Below, piece by piece: positions 31,897-41,560 of a stretch of DNA of 64,000 nucleotides. Numbering within the stretch: the stretch's first letter is position 1; each line of letters begins with the position of its first letter. The notes beneath the pieces are model-generated. The model did no database searches and was not told the origin of the DNA. It saw only the letters and a list, made by a program, of their open reading frames with translations. Origin of the DNA: Dermabacteraceae bacterium TAE3-ERU5 (GTDB taxonomy: Bacteria; Actinomycetota; Actinomycetes; Actinomycetales; Dermabacteraceae); assembly GCA_019218375.1 (NCBI GenBank), contig JAHUUK010000002.1:217644-281643 (forward strand). The letters are read 5' to 3'. A program made the position numbers and the translations under genes.

Positions 31897-34380
31897 TTAA
31901 CGCTGTGTGGTGACGGTCAGCGTGCCGTCGGGTTCCACACCGATGGCGATGTGCCCGCCGGTGTCGGTGCGCAGTGCCCTATCGGCCGGAACCAGGGCGA
32001 GCGCGCGGGCGGTGGGGTGACCGTAGCGGTTGTGCCTGCCCGCACTGTAGATGCCGAGTTCCGCTTGCAGGGCAGCGTATAGCGGCGGGTACTGGTGGGC
32101 CGAGCCGTGGTGGGATACCTTCACCACCCGTGCGGGGTGGGCGTCGGCGGTGATGCGGCGTTGGCCGTCCTCTTCGAGATCGCCCAGGCTCACCAGGCTC
32201 AGGTCTGCCCCGTCCCAGTCGGCCCGGATGGAGAGCGAACAGTCGTTGGTTTCGGAGGCATCATTCAGCGCTGCCTGCGTTATCTCGCTGTCGCTGCGTG
32301 GCCAAAGCACCTCTATGTGCACGCGCCCCAGGTTTTCCGCGTATCCGGTGTAGGGCACGAGGTCTGCGTTTGTCTGTTCGTCTAGCGGGCAGGCCCAGGT
32401 TTTGCGGGGCTGCCATTTTCCGGTGAGCGCGCCCGCCGCGCCGATGTGGTCGCGGTCCGGGTGGCTGCGGATGAATAGGTCTATCCGCTCGATACCGAAG
32501 TGTTTTAGGCAGCCAGCGAGGGTGGCTTCGTCCTCTCCCGTATCTATCAGCGCGATGGCTGCGCCGGGCCCGGTGCCGTCGCGCAGCAGGATCGCATCTC
32601 CCTGGCCGACGTCGCAGGCGGCTATCAACCAGTCCTGCGGGGCCGCTGCGGGCAGGGCACGCCAGCCGAGAACGCCGACCAGCGCTGCGGTAAGCAGCAG
32701 GGCGAGGGCGGTCAGGAGGCCGCTGGAAACGTTTTGCCCGCACCGAGGCCGCGTAAGGTGCCTGGGGCGGATTGGGCGGCTGGATCGGATCAACCTCCGG
32801 GGAGGTTGCTGGGCGAGGTTTATTTCCCGGGTGGTGCTTTCCATGTATTTCTTCTCCAGTCTGCGCAGGTAACTGCCTCCCGCTAGCGCCGCAGCGATAA
32901 AGAAGGCGGCAATAGCGAACGTGCCGGTGTTTCCCGCAGGTAGCGGGATTCGGGAGAGCGGTAGCCGGTCTGCCGCGAGCGCTATCTGTCTGATCGGTTC
33001 CGCGCAGAGCCCGGCGGCGTGGAATAGCACCGTGGCTATCCCCGGTTGCAGGGGTGCGGTGAGGGTGGCCGCCAGGCCGAACACGGTTACGGCGCCGACG
33101 AACGGCGCGGCCGCCAGGTTTGCGGGCACTGCCCAGAGCGAGGTTTCGGGGTTGAAGCGCAGCAGCACAGGCGTGCAAGCGGCTTGCGCTACCAGCGGCA
33201 TCGCTATGGCGTAGGCATACTTTTCGGGCAGCTGCAGGGATTCGTTTAGCAGCCTTGCGCAGGGTTTAGCGCAGGTGATGATGGCTGCGGTGGCAAGCAC
33301 GCTTAACACGAATCCGTAGGAGGTGACCGTTTGCGGATCCCCCAGGCACCAGACGGTTACGGCTAGCGCCAGTGCGGTCAGCGGGGCGGGCCGCCACCCC
33401 AAATACTGACTGATCAACACGGGAACGGCCATGGTTGCCGCGCGTTGCACGCTGGGTTCATTGCCAACCAGTTGCAGATAGCCATACGCGGCGAGCGCCG
33501 CAACTATGACCCGCGCTTTTCGGGGAACTCCGCTCAGCAGGAGCGGTACGTGCAGGGTGGCCATTACCAGGGCCAGGTTTGCTCCCGATACCGCCACCAG
33601 GTGGCCGAGGCCGCTGCGCTGCATGGCGGCTTCTGTTTCCGGGGTAAGGCCGTCGGTGTCCCCGTATGCCATCCCGCGCACGAGGGCGGCGCGATCTGCG
33701 GGCAAAGCCTCGCTGGCTTCCCGTGCCTCCCGGCGCAGCTTCTGCCGCCAGGCCGGGCCGGGCACGATTACGCGGGCGGTTTTCACGGTGAGGATCAGGT
33801 GGCCGCGCCAGGAACGGATTGCGCCCCGCACTTCTAGCCTGCTGCCTGCACCGGCACTCGCGAGCACTTCGTGCGCCTGCGTACCGGGGTTTGCGCGCAC
33901 TATCGCCTCGGCCGTGCTCACCGGCCAAGTGCTCCCATCCAGCAGCCTGGCCCGGGCGCTGAGCGCACCGTTTGGTTTGCGCGCCGGATCGGTACGCAGG
34001 ATCAGCGAATGAGCGGCGGTGCCGGTTTCTCGGGCGTAGCCGGTTTTGGCTTGCGCCACCTGCCCGGCGTGCCAGATTGCAAACAGCCCCGCTGCGCAGG
34101 CTAGCGCGAGCAGCGGCCATTTGCTTCCCTCCGGGGCGGGCAGCACGGTGAGCGCGGGCAGGGATAGAAAAAGCAACAGATAGGGGTAGGGCCAAGGAAT
34201 GCCAGGGGTGAGCGCCAGCGCCGTGAGCGGCCAGACCATTAACGCCACGCAGATAAGCCGATAGTCCCTGGGAGGGCGGCGGGCGATAGTGCCACCGCCG
34301 GTGGGAACGTTTCCCGTGTTTGCAGCGCTGTGTGCTGCGGTTGCCTGCCGATTCTGCGGCACTTTAGTTGACCCGCGCAT
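31897..34380 (-). CDS. comEC: DNA internalization channel protein ComEC/Rec2
   Basis: An 827-residue membrane protein for single-strand DNA uptake in competence. Early hydrophobic helices are followed by an OB-like region (DUF4131), then the Competence domain with SGLGHLVAVSGANLALVMA. A C-terminal metallo-beta-lactamase-like domain follows (DVGQGDAILLRDG, RSHPDRDHIGAAGAL). It overlaps comEA by 17 bp. With comEA and holA it makes the usual late-competence group. Whether the organism is naturally transformable is not shown. Confidence 0.9.
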   Translation of the reverse strand: MRGSTKVPQNRQATAAHSAANTGNVPTGGGTIARRPPRDYRLICVALMVWPLTALALTPGIPWPYPYLLLFLSLPALTVLPAPEGSKWPLLALACAAGLFAIWHAGQVAQAKTGYARETGTAAHSLILRTDPARKPNGALSARARLLDGSTWPVSTAEAIVRANPGTQAHEVLASAGAGSRLEVRGAIRSWRGHLILTVKTARVIVPGPAWRQKLRREAREASEALPADRAALVRGMAYGDTDGLTPETEAAMQRSGLGHLVAVSGANLALVMATLHVPLLLSGVPRKARVIVAALAAYGYLQLVGNEPSVQRAATMAVPVLISQYLGWRPAPLTALALAVTVWCLGDPQTVTSYGFVLSVLATAAIITCAKPCARLLNESLQLPEKYAYAIAMPLVAQAACTPVLLRFNPETSLWAVPANLAAAPFVGAVTVFGLAATLTAPLQPGIATVLFHAAGLCAEPIRQIALAADRLPLSRIPLPAGNTGTFAIAAFFIAAALAGGSYLRRLEKKYMESTTREINLAQQPPRRLIRSSRPIRPRHLTRPRCGQNVSSGLLTALALLLTAALVGVLGWRALPAAAPQDWLIAACDVGQGDAILLRDGTGPGAAIALIDTGEDEATLAGCLKHFGIERIDLFIRSHPDRDHIGAAGALTGKWQPRKTWACPLDEQTNADLVPYTGYAENLGRVHIEVLWPRSDSEITQAALNDASETNDCSLSIRADWDGADLSLVSLGDLEEDGQRRITADAHPARVVKVSHHGSAHQYPPLYAALQAELGIYSAGRHNRYGHPTARALALVPADRALRTDTGGHIAIGVEPDGTLTVTTQR

Positions 34381-35134
34381 GTTCGCTTAGCTTCGCCGCG
34401 AGCTTCTTGCCTATCCCCTTTACCCTGGTTAATTCCACAATGGAACGGAAGGGGCCGTTCTTTTCTCTGTCGGCCACGATTCGTTTCGCTAGGGCTGGCC
34501 CGATTCCGGGTAGCGCGGTGAGCTGCTGCTCTCCCGCGCTGTTCAGGTCTACCGCTCCTGCCGGGGTGCCGACGCTACCCGTGGCATCCTCCGCCGCGCC
34601 CATCGCACCGTTTTGCGCTCCGGGCAGGGACTGCTCCCCCGGTTTGGGCAGGTGTATCTGTTCCCCGTCGCGCACGGGCCGGGCCAGGTTCACGGCCTGC
34701 CTGTCGGCACTTCCCGTGAAGCCACCGCTTGCCTGCACCGCGTCGGCCACGCGCGAGCCGGGAGCGAGGCGCACCAGGCCGGGGCTTGCCACCTGTCCAG
34801 TCACGTAAACGGTGACTTCCTGGCCGGTTTCCGTGCCGTCTCTGCCCCGCCCACCAGAGGTAGGGTGCTTTTGCCTGTCTTCGTGGGCCGCTTTACCGGG
34901 CTTAGTTAGCGTTTTACCTTCCGACGCTTCGTCCGCGCGCTTTTCTCGGGTCGTATCAGAGCGTTCTGTGCTTGCCTGTTTCACCGGGGCGCGCTGCCCC
35001 GCCGTGGGCGGGTAGCTGGTTTCCTGTCCGGCGCTCGCATCGGCAAACAGCAGCAACCAGCAGAGCAGCGCCGCCAGCGCCAAGACTAGAGGGATCAGCA
35101 GGCGCGGGCTTAGGCGGCGTTGGTGGCGGGTCAT
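34364..35134 (-). CDS. comEA: DNA-binding competence protein ComEA
   Basis: A 256-residue DNA receptor at the cell surface. It has a membrane helix near residues 11-28 (LIPLVLALAALLCWLLLF), a low-complexity linker, a SLBB-type domain (VTVYVTGQVASPGLVRLAPG) and two C-terminal helix-hairpin-helix motifs (LNSAGEQQLTALPGIGPALA; VKGIGKKLAAKL). The overlap with comEC suggests joint translation. Confidence 0.9.
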   Translation of the reverse strand: MTRHQRRLSPRLLIPLVLALAALLCWLLLFADASAGQETSYPPTAGQRAPVKQASTERSDTTREKRADEASEGKTLTKPGKAAHEDRQKHPTSGGRGRDGTETGQEVTVYVTGQVASPGLVRLAPGSRVADAVQASGGFTGSADRQAVNLARPVRDGEQIHLPKPGEQSLPGAQNGAMGAAEDATGSVGTPAGAVDLNSAGEQQLTALPGIGPALAKRIVADREKNGPFRSIVELTRVKGIGKKLAAKLSEHARVN

Positions 35135-35328
35135 GCCCCAAAGTTAGAAAGGAGCGCGCGCTCCCCTGCCTTGTTTGTGGATAGAAAATCCACTTACCCG
35201 AATGTGCGCAAACGCGCCACACCCAAAAATGCCGCTCCCAAAAATCCCACACTCGTAAAGCGGACCAGCCCCAGCCCAGGTCGATTCCCGATCCAGAATC
35301 TTTTTAGAGGGTATCGGCCCCGCGCAGT

Positions 35329-36015
35329 TTAAAGCCCGAGCAGCGCTATCCAGCGCGGCAGGAACGCCAGTATCACGGCCACCACGACGGCCGACAGCCA
35401 AATCCCGAACAGCAGGTAGCGGTGGAAGAACACGCTCCGCAGGGCGCGCGGCATGAGGGTGTCCGGCTTGCCGCTGACGTAGGCCAAAACGGTGAAAACC
35501 TGCAGGCCGGTCATCACCCAGAGCAGGCTGCAGTAGGGGCAGAGCACCTGCAGCTTGATGAGCGAGGTATAGATCAAAAAGTGCACGAACGTGAAAGCGC
35601 CCAACATGCCCAGCACCATGCCGCGCCGCAGCCAGGTGGGCAGCTCTATGCCGCTCAACAACACCACTGACCAGGCCGATAGCGCGCCGTAACCGGCCAG
35701 CCCCAGGAAGGTGTTGGGGAACCCGAACACGGCGCTTTGCCACACCTTCAGCACCTGGCCGCAGGAAATGAACGGGTTTAGGTCGCACAGGAACAGCGCG
35801 CCGGGATTGAGCAGCTGCTCGTAGCGGTGAATCGCCATCATTAAAGAGGCGAACAGACACACCAGGGAGGTAACCAGGAGCAGGGTGCCGAAGCTTTTTT
35901 CGCTCGGCCAGCGCGTAGCGCGCCAGGCTGCCAGCAACTCAGCGTCGCTCGGTTCGCCCGTAATGCTCTCCCCTGCCGCCGGGCCGTGTCCGTTCTCGCG
36001 CACGGTGCCTCCCAC
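35329..36015 (-). CDS. Vitamin K epoxide reductase-family protein
   Basis: A 228-residue membrane protein with about five helices. The VKOR core is clear: a redox Cys pair in a loop (LFLCDLNPFISCGQVL), the FGFPNTFLGLAGYG segment, and the catalytic CxxC (VLCPYCSLLW). Bacterial VKOR reoxidises DsbA-type proteins using quinones, forming disulfides in exported proteins. It is 31 bp downstream of oleD, but no functional link to olefin synthesis is known. Confidence 0.88.
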   Translation of the reverse strand: MGGTVRENGHGPAAGESITGEPSDAELLAAWRATRWPSEKSFGTLLLVTSLVCLFASLMMAIHRYEQLLNPGALFLCDLNPFISCGQVLKVWQSAVFGFPNTFLGLAGYGALSAWSVVLLSGIELPTWLRRGMVLGMLGAFTFVHFLIYTSLIKLQVLCPYCSLLWVMTGLQVFTVLAYVSGKPDTLMPRALRSVFFHRYLLFGIWLSAVVVAVILAFLPRWIALLGL

Positions 36016-36046
36016 TATGTTCGCGCTCCCCCGTTATGCCGCCGAA

Positions 36047-37027
36047 TTACGCCACCGGGTGACGCTCAAAGTATTCCGCCACCCGCGCCAGGCCTTCGTC
36101 AAAGCTGACGGCGGGGGTCCAGCGCAGGCGCTCGCGCACCCGCCGCTGGTCGAACCAGTGCGCGGTGGAAAGCTGCTCGGCCAGGAATTCGGTCATGGGC
36201 GGCTCGTCCTCTCCGGGGCGCACCTCCCAGATCTTTTCCACCAGGCGTCCAGCCGCCTTTGCCAGGGGCGCGGGCAGGTTCAGGCGTGGGCCGGGCACTC
36301 CGGCGGCGCGGCAGAAGCCCTCCATCAGTTCGGCCACGGTGCGCGGTTCCCCATTCGTGATCACGAACGATTCGCCGTGCACCTCTTCGATCCGGTCCAG
36401 ACCTGCCACGATCGCATCCGCCGCGTTGTCCACGTAGCAGGTGTCGATCAGCGCCTGACCGCCGTCCAGCAGCGGCAGCGTGCCGCGTTTACCGCGCTCC
36501 ACGATGCGAGCCACCAGCTGGGTGTCGCCGGGGCCCCACACGATGTGGGGGCGCAGGCTGGTTACCATCAGGTAGTCGCCGTCGGCGGCCATGGCCAGCA
36601 ACTCGGCGGCGGCCTTGGTGCGGGCGTAAGGGCCGCGCGCGGTTTCCGGGTCCGCGGGCAGCGCCCCGTCGCCGACGATGGGTTCGCCGCTGTGCGCCAC
36701 GGACGGAGAAGAAATGTTCACCAGGCGTTTCACCCCGGCGGCGCGCATCGCGTCGATCAGGCGCTGCGTGCCGCCGATGTTTACCTCGCGGTACTCCTCC
36801 TCCGGCCCGGAGATGGAAACCTTCGCGGCCAGGTGAATCACGGCGTCCTGCCCGGCCACGGCGCGGGCCAGGTCGGCCTTGCTGGTGAGCGAGCCTTGCA
36901 CGGTCCGCACGCCGGGGATCTGGGCGTCGCGCCGCTGGAATGCCGTTACCTCGTCACCGCGATCGCGCAGGGTTTCCGCTACCCGGCGTCCGAGCATGCC
37001 GGAGGCGCCGGTGACCAGGACCTTCAC
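36047..37027 (-). CDS. oleD: NAD(P)-dependent 2-alkyl-3-oxoalkanoate reductase (OleD-like)
   Basis: OleD reduces the beta-keto acid made by OleA to the beta-hydroxy acid, in head-to-head hydrocarbon synthesis. The 326-residue protein is a short-chain epimerase/dehydratase-type: VTGASGMLGRRVAETL (nucleotide binding), a YxxxK as YARTKAAAE, and the SLRPHIVWGPGD family segment. The GTG start overlaps the oleBC stop by 4 bp. Order oleA-oleBC-oleD supports the name over a generic steroid dehydrogenase call. Confidence 0.82.
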   Translation of the reverse strand: MKVLVTGASGMLGRRVAETLRDRGDEVTAFQRRDAQIPGVRTVQGSLTSKADLARAVAGQDAVIHLAAKVSISGPEEEYREVNIGGTQRLIDAMRAAGVKRLVNISSPSVAHSGEPIVGDGALPADPETARGPYARTKAAAELLAMAADGDYLMVTSLRPHIVWGPGDTQLVARIVERGKRGTLPLLDGGQALIDTCYVDNAADAIVAGLDRIEEVHGESFVITNGEPRTVAELMEGFCRAAGVPGPRLNLPAPLAKAAGRLVEKIWEVRPGEDEPPMTEFLAEQLSTAHWFDQRRVRERLRWTPAVSFDEGLARVAEYFERHPVA

Positions 37028-39675
37028 GGCCTTCCCGCCTTCCTACCGCGCAGGGTTGATTCGGCCCAGCGCGCCAGGGCGGCCCGGTCGATCTTCGAAT
37101 TGTGGCGGATGTCAGTGGGAAGCTGGCGCGTCGTGTAGACGGCCGCCACCGGATGCCCGGTCGCGCTGAACACGCTGCGGCGCACCGCGATAGCCAGATC
37201 GCTGGGGGCAGGGCGGGGAATGTCGCTGCGCCTGCGGTGCATGGTGCCGTCGGGCTCCACGAACACCACCAGCTGCTGGGTACCGAGCGGGCCCACCGCG
37301 CACACTCCGGCGCGCTTCACGCCGCGCGTCTGCTCGACGGCCTTCTCGATCACGACGGGCGTGGAAACACCCTCCGGGGTGGTCATCACGTGCGCCATGC
37401 GGCCTTCGATCCAGAGGCGCCCCTCCGCGTCCAGGTGGCCGACGTCGCCGGTGGCGTGCCAGCCCTCGTAGCGCGAAGCGTGGCGGGTGGTGTCCCACAG
37501 CATCAGGTAGCGGTCACGCACGTGCGGAGCCCGTACCAGCACCTCGCCGGAAACTTCCGGCTCGGTGGTCGCTTCGTCGCCGGTACTCGCGTCCTCGGTG
37601 AGCGGCGCGATGGCGACTTCCACGCCCTCCAGGGGGGTGCCGACGCAAACGCCGTTGCCTTCCCCAGCGGTAATGATGCCGTCCAGATCAATGGCGGTCA
37701 CGGCCAGACATTCGGTCATGCCGTAGGGCGTGAGCGCGGTGGCGTTCGGCAGTACGTTCTTCAGTTCGCGCAGGCGATTCGCCGGAATCGGTGCCCCGGC
37801 GGAGAAGAAGCTGGGGACCTTCGCGAGCGCGGCCCGCTGCGTTTCGCTCAGCTCCCCCGCCGTGGCGAGGATGTTGATGAGCGCGGCGGGCGCGGTGAAG
37901 ATCGCGGGCTCTCCCAGCGAAGCCACGGCGTCGGCGAGCGCCGACGCCGTGAGGGTCGCGGGGGCGGTCACGTCCATGTCGGGCACCACGCAGGGTGCGC
38001 CGATGGCGGGGCCGAGCAGCGCGAACGGCGCGAACCCGGCAACCAGCCCGCGTTCGGGACGCATCCCGAGCACGGTGCCGACGGCGTGGAACATCGCGCC
38101 GAGCTGGCGGTGCGTGTAGACGGCGCCCTTGGCGGGGCCGGTCGAACCGGAGGTGAACAGGATTGCGGCATCGTCGTCCTGTTCGGGCCAGGGGCCGAGC
38201 ACGGTTTCGTCGAGCGCCAGCAGGTTGCGGCCCTCCACGGCGAGCTGCGCCAGGGAGGTTTCCACGCCGAGCGCGATGCGGTCGAGGCTGGGCAGTTCCC
38301 GCACGCTGATGCGCTGCCCCGGCCAGTTCAGGCTGCGGGCGGCGGCGAGTGCCTTTTCGATGCCGATGATGTAGTCGGGGTGGCTGCCGACGACGGCGCG
38401 GGTGAGTCCCTTAACGCCCAGGCCCGCGTCGGCCACTACCGCGACCGCGCCGATGCGCAGGCAGGCGTAGATGGTGGCGGTCAGGTCGGCGCCGGGCGGG
38501 ACGAGCACGTTTACACGGTCTCCGGGGCCGACGCCGTGGGCGAGCATGCCCGCGGCGAGTTCCTTCACGCGGGTGTCGAGCAGCCGCCAGCTGATGGTGC
38601 GACCCGTGTGCATTTCGACGACTGCCGCGTCTTCCGCGTGCTGCGGGTCGGCGGCCAGTTCGCTGATGCGTTCGCCCAGGTGGATCGGTTCGCGCTGCGT
38701 GGCGTAGCTGGAGACGCTGCGTTCTTCGCGCGGCTCTTCGCCGTAGTTGTCAGCCAGCCATTTGGCGACTGTGCCCGCGACGTCCGCGTCGTCCCACACC
38801 AGGTGGGAGGCGTTTTCGTAGCGGTGCACGTCGGCGTGCGGGATACGCTGCAGCAGGTCTTTGAGGTAGCGGTCGGAGAACACGACGTCCCGCGGGCCCC
38901 ACACCATCAGGGTGGGTACGTCAAGCTCCTTGACGCCCTCCGCCAGGCGCTCCAGGGTGGGGCGGGAGGGGTGATCGTAGGTGGCCGGAATGTCGGCCAC
39001 GAAGTCTTCGATGCCCCAGCGGCGCGGCCTGCCCTTGTAGGGGGCCAGGTATTCCTCTCGCACCTGCTGCGGCAGCGGCGGGTCGGAAAGCGACAGCGTG
39101 GTACGCAGAAACGCGTTGGTGCGGGAGGTCGCGGCGGCAAGCATGCCGGGGGCGGTGGCGAGCTGCAGGGAGGCCGGGAGTTTTTCGTCCAGCCCCTGAT
39201 AGATCGCGGTGTTGGTGAGAATGACGCCCGCCAGCTGATCGCGGTTATCGAGCGCCCAGCCGAGCGAAACGATGCCTCCCCAGTCGTGACCGACGGTGAT
39301 CACCTTGCCGCGCAGATCCAGGGAGTCGGTCAGCAGCGACAGGTCGGTGATGCGGTCCTGCAGGCGGCGCACGGTGCCGGTGCGTTCGCTGTAGCCCATC
39401 TCCAACTGGTCTACCGCGATAACGCGCCAGGGGATGTCGGCCTGCAGGAGGCTGCGGAACAGGTAGGAGTAGGTGGGGTTGCCGTGCACGCACAGCAAGG
39501 TGCCCTTGGGTTCGCTGACGCCGCGCTCCGCGAGCAGCGGCGCGTTATCGAGCAGGTGCCAGCGGCGCTGTTCTCCGTGTACGTCGCGCGCCCGCACGAT
39601 CCGGTGCAGGCGATCGTCTACCCCGTACTGGCGGGGGACGTCGGCGATGTCCTCTACGTTGCGGCGGTTTACCAT
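37024..39675 (-). CDS. oleBC: OleBC fusion: beta-lactone decarboxylase and beta-lactone synthetase
   Basis: An 883-residue two-domain protein. Residues 1 to about 320 are an alpha/beta-hydrolase of the haloalkane-dehalogenase type (LCVHGNPTYSYLFRSLL; nucleophile Asp131 in VGHDWGGIVSLGW) matching OleB, which decarboxylates the beta-lactone to a cis-olefin. The rest is an ANL enzyme (P-loop LFTSGSTGPAKGAVYTHRQ; LTPYGMTECLA; HATGDVGHLDAEGRLWIEGR) matching OleC, which makes the beta-lactone from the beta-hydroxy acid. The fusion is known from actinobacteria; in other bacteria the two are separate. Confidence 0.88.
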   Translation of the reverse strand: MVNRRNVEDIADVPRQYGVDDRLHRIVRARDVHGEQRRWHLLDNAPLLAERGVSEPKGTLLCVHGNPTYSYLFRSLLQADIPWRVIAVDQLEMGYSERTGTVRRLQDRITDLSLLTDSLDLRGKVITVGHDWGGIVSLGWALDNRDQLAGVILTNTAIYQGLDEKLPASLQLATAPGMLAAATSRTNAFLRTTLSLSDPPLPQQVREEYLAPYKGRPRRWGIEDFVADIPATYDHPSRPTLERLAEGVKELDVPTLMVWGPRDVVFSDRYLKDLLQRIPHADVHRYENASHLVWDDADVAGTVAKWLADNYGEEPREERSVSSYATQREPIHLGERISELAADPQHAEDAAVVEMHTGRTISWRLLDTRVKELAAGMLAHGVGPGDRVNVLVPPGADLTATIYACLRIGAVAVVADAGLGVKGLTRAVVGSHPDYIIGIEKALAAARSLNWPGQRISVRELPSLDRIALGVETSLAQLAVEGRNLLALDETVLGPWPEQDDDAAILFTSGSTGPAKGAVYTHRQLGAMFHAVGTVLGMRPERGLVAGFAPFALLGPAIGAPCVVPDMDVTAPATLTASALADAVASLGEPAIFTAPAALINILATAGELSETQRAALAKVPSFFSAGAPIPANRLRELKNVLPNATALTPYGMTECLAVTAIDLDGIITAGEGNGVCVGTPLEGVEVAIAPLTEDASTGDEATTEPEVSGEVLVRAPHVRDRYLMLWDTTRHASRYEGWHATGDVGHLDAEGRLWIEGRMAHVMTTPEGVSTPVVIEKAVEQTRGVKRAGVCAVGPLGTQQLVVFVEPDGTMHRRRSDIPRPAPSDLAIAVRRSVFSATGHPVAAVYTTRQLPTDIRHNSKIDRAALARWAESTLRGRKAGRP

Positions 39676-40694
39676 TCGAGCTCCAGCATTGCCGTGTTAA
39701 TGCCGCTGCCCACGCCGAGCAGCACGATCTTGTCGCCCTTTGTGAAGGTGTCTTGCACCTTGGCGAGGGTCATCGGGAGGGAGGACGGGCCGACGTTGCC
39801 CCAGTCGGGGAAGGTCACCGGGATCTTGTCGATTTCCACCCCTACTGCATTGGAGAACGCGCGGGTGTAGACGTTCGAGATCTGGTGGGTCACGAAGGTG
39901 TCGGCGCTGCGGAAGTCGAAGCCTTCTTCGTGTGCGTCGCGCCAGGCGTCAACCACGAGTTCCAGGCCGTGCTCTAGCAGGCCCTTGGTGTCGGTGCGCA
40001 TGTCCCCCATGGAGCCGACGCAGAGCTGGTTGTGCTCGGTGCCCGCGCGGGCGATACCGCCCTTGATGAGGTGGCCTTCCGGGTGCTTGTCTGCCGGGCC
40101 CACCACCGCGGCGGCGGCGCCGGAGCCGAGGGTGAGGGAGGCGAACTGCATCTGGAAGTCGTCGCGGGTCGCGTCTTTGCTGTTGAGGCGTTCGATGGTG
40201 CGCCGGTGCATTTCGGCGGTGTCTTCGCCGCCGACGATCAGGGCGTATTCGATGTGGCCGCCGTCGATCATGGTGGAGGCCAGCATGAGACCGTTTACGA
40301 AGCCGAGGCAGGCGTTGGTGATGTCGAAGTCCATGGCGGAGGTCGGCAGGCCCAGCCCGGAGTGAACGGCAACCGCGATGGAGGGTTCAAGGTGCTTGCG
40401 CGTGACCGAGGTGTTGATGATCAACCCGATCTTGTCGCGCGAAACGCCGCTGCGGGCGATGGCGCGTTCACCGGCGGAGATCACGCCCTGGAGCCATCCC
40501 TCGTCGTTTTGCCACTGGCGGCGTTCGAAAACGCCAGCGACGCGCTGCAGCGTGCCTTTGGGCAGGCGCATGCGCTTGCGGGCGGGAGCCAGCAGTTCGT
40601 CCATGTCGTCGGACGTGACGGTTACCGGGGCTTCTACCGCAACTACGGAGAGCAGCGAAGAGTTGCGGTAGTGGAATGTGGTGTTGCCGTTCAA
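39669..40694 (-). CDS. oleA: Acyl-CoA head-to-head condensing enzyme (OleA-like, thiolase fold)
   Basis: OleA joins two acyl-CoAs to a 2-alkyl-3-oxoalkanoate, starting olefin synthesis. The 341-residue thiolase-fold protein has the catalytic Cys in MDFDITNACLGFVNGLML, His in VTHQISNVYTR and Asn in FPDWGNVGPSSLPMTL. It keeps a Glu in TRKHLEPSIA, in the region where OleA has its base glutamate, unlike FabH. It overlaps oleBC by 7 bp; the promoter is in the gap to tdk. Confidence 0.85.
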   Translation of the reverse strand: MNGNTTFHYRNSSLLSVVAVEAPVTVTSDDMDELLAPARKRMRLPKGTLQRVAGVFERRQWQNDEGWLQGVISAGERAIARSGVSRDKIGLIINTSVTRKHLEPSIAVAVHSGLGLPTSAMDFDITNACLGFVNGLMLASTMIDGGHIEYALIVGGEDTAEMHRRTIERLNSKDATRDDFQMQFASLTLGSGAAAAVVGPADKHPEGHLIKGGIARAGTEHNQLCVGSMGDMRTDTKGLLEHGLELVVDAWRDAHEEGFDFRSADTFVTHQISNVYTRAFSNAVGVEIDKIPVTFPDWGNVGPSSLPMTLAKVQDTFTKGDKIVLLGVGSGINTAMLELEW

Positions 40695-40912
40695 TCGCTT
40701 ACCTTTAGTCGAGGTTTGGTATCCGGTTCATTCTGCCACTTTCCGGCGGATACGTCCGGCCCTGTTGCGTCTGGCACATCACCACATATACGCCACGTCA
40801 CACCGCCGCCCGGTTACCGGCCGGTTAGGGTGAGCGTGCGGCCCGCGCCTGTGGCAACGGGTAGGCTATCGGCGCTAACGATATGCGGGGAAGGCTGTTA
40901 AAAGAGGGCGCA

Positions 40913-41509
40913 ATGGCGAAGCTACATTTCAAGTACGGCGCAATGAATTCGGGCAAGTCCGACACGCTGATTAAGACGGCCTATAACTATGCGGAGCGCG
41001 GCCTGGCCACCGTGACGGTGAAGCCTGCGCTGGATACGAAGGGCGATGCTTACGTGGTGGCGCGGGCTGGCGGCCGCCGCAAGGTAGACATTTTGGTGGA
41101 GGAAGATCAGGATCTGCGCGAACTGATCCACGCCTGGTGTGCCGACGCCGGGGTTGCGCGCCTGCACTGCGTGCTTGTGGACGAATCCCAGTTCCTGACC
41201 CCCGCCCAGATCGACCAGCTTTTCCTGGTCGCGAAGCAGGACGGCGTTTCGGTTATTTGTTACGGCCTGCGCACCGATTTCATGGCGCGCATGTTCCCCG
41301 GCAGCGCCCGCCTGTTCGAGCTGGCGGACAATTTTGAGAAGTTACCCACCATGTGCCGGTGCGGTTCTCAGGCCGAATTTAACTGCCGCCTCTTGGATGG
41401 TCGCTACGTGTTTTCCGGCAGCCAGGTAGCGATTGATGACGGCGGCCACGTCACCTACGAGTCGCTGTGTGGCCCCTGTTACCTGCGGGAGCGCGCTACT
41501 CAGCGGTAA
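40913..41509 (+). CDS. tdk: Thymidine kinase
   Basis: Phosphorylates thymidine in the salvage pathway. From the ATG at 40913 (198 residues). It has the type II TK pattern: FKYGAMNSGKSDTLIKTAYN (P-loop with Gly-Lys-Ser), a LVDESQFL Walker-B-like element, and a zinc site (CRCGSQAEF, CGPC near the end). A GAGGGCG-like site is 5-7 nt upstream; a 30-bp longer start is possible but has no better site. Divergent from oleA. Confidence 0.93.
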   Translation: MAKLHFKYGAMNSGKSDTLIKTAYNYAERGLATVTVKPALDTKGDAYVVARAGGRRKVDILVEEDQDLRELIHAWCADAGVARLHCVLVDESQFLTPAQIDQLFLVAKQDGVSVICYGLRTDFMARMFPGSARLFELADNFEKLPTMCRCGSQAEFNCRLLDGRYVFSGSQVAIDDGGHVTYESLCGPCYLRERATQR

Positions 41510-41560
41510 AAGTCGGCTATATGATTTGGGCAGGTTTCACCGTCGAAAGGATGCCCACAC

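Noticed and set aside
37102..39870. A 922-residue open frame on the plus strand
   Set aside because: Antisense to the well-supported oleBC/oleA genes; low-complexity His/Arg/Gly-rich, no motifs.
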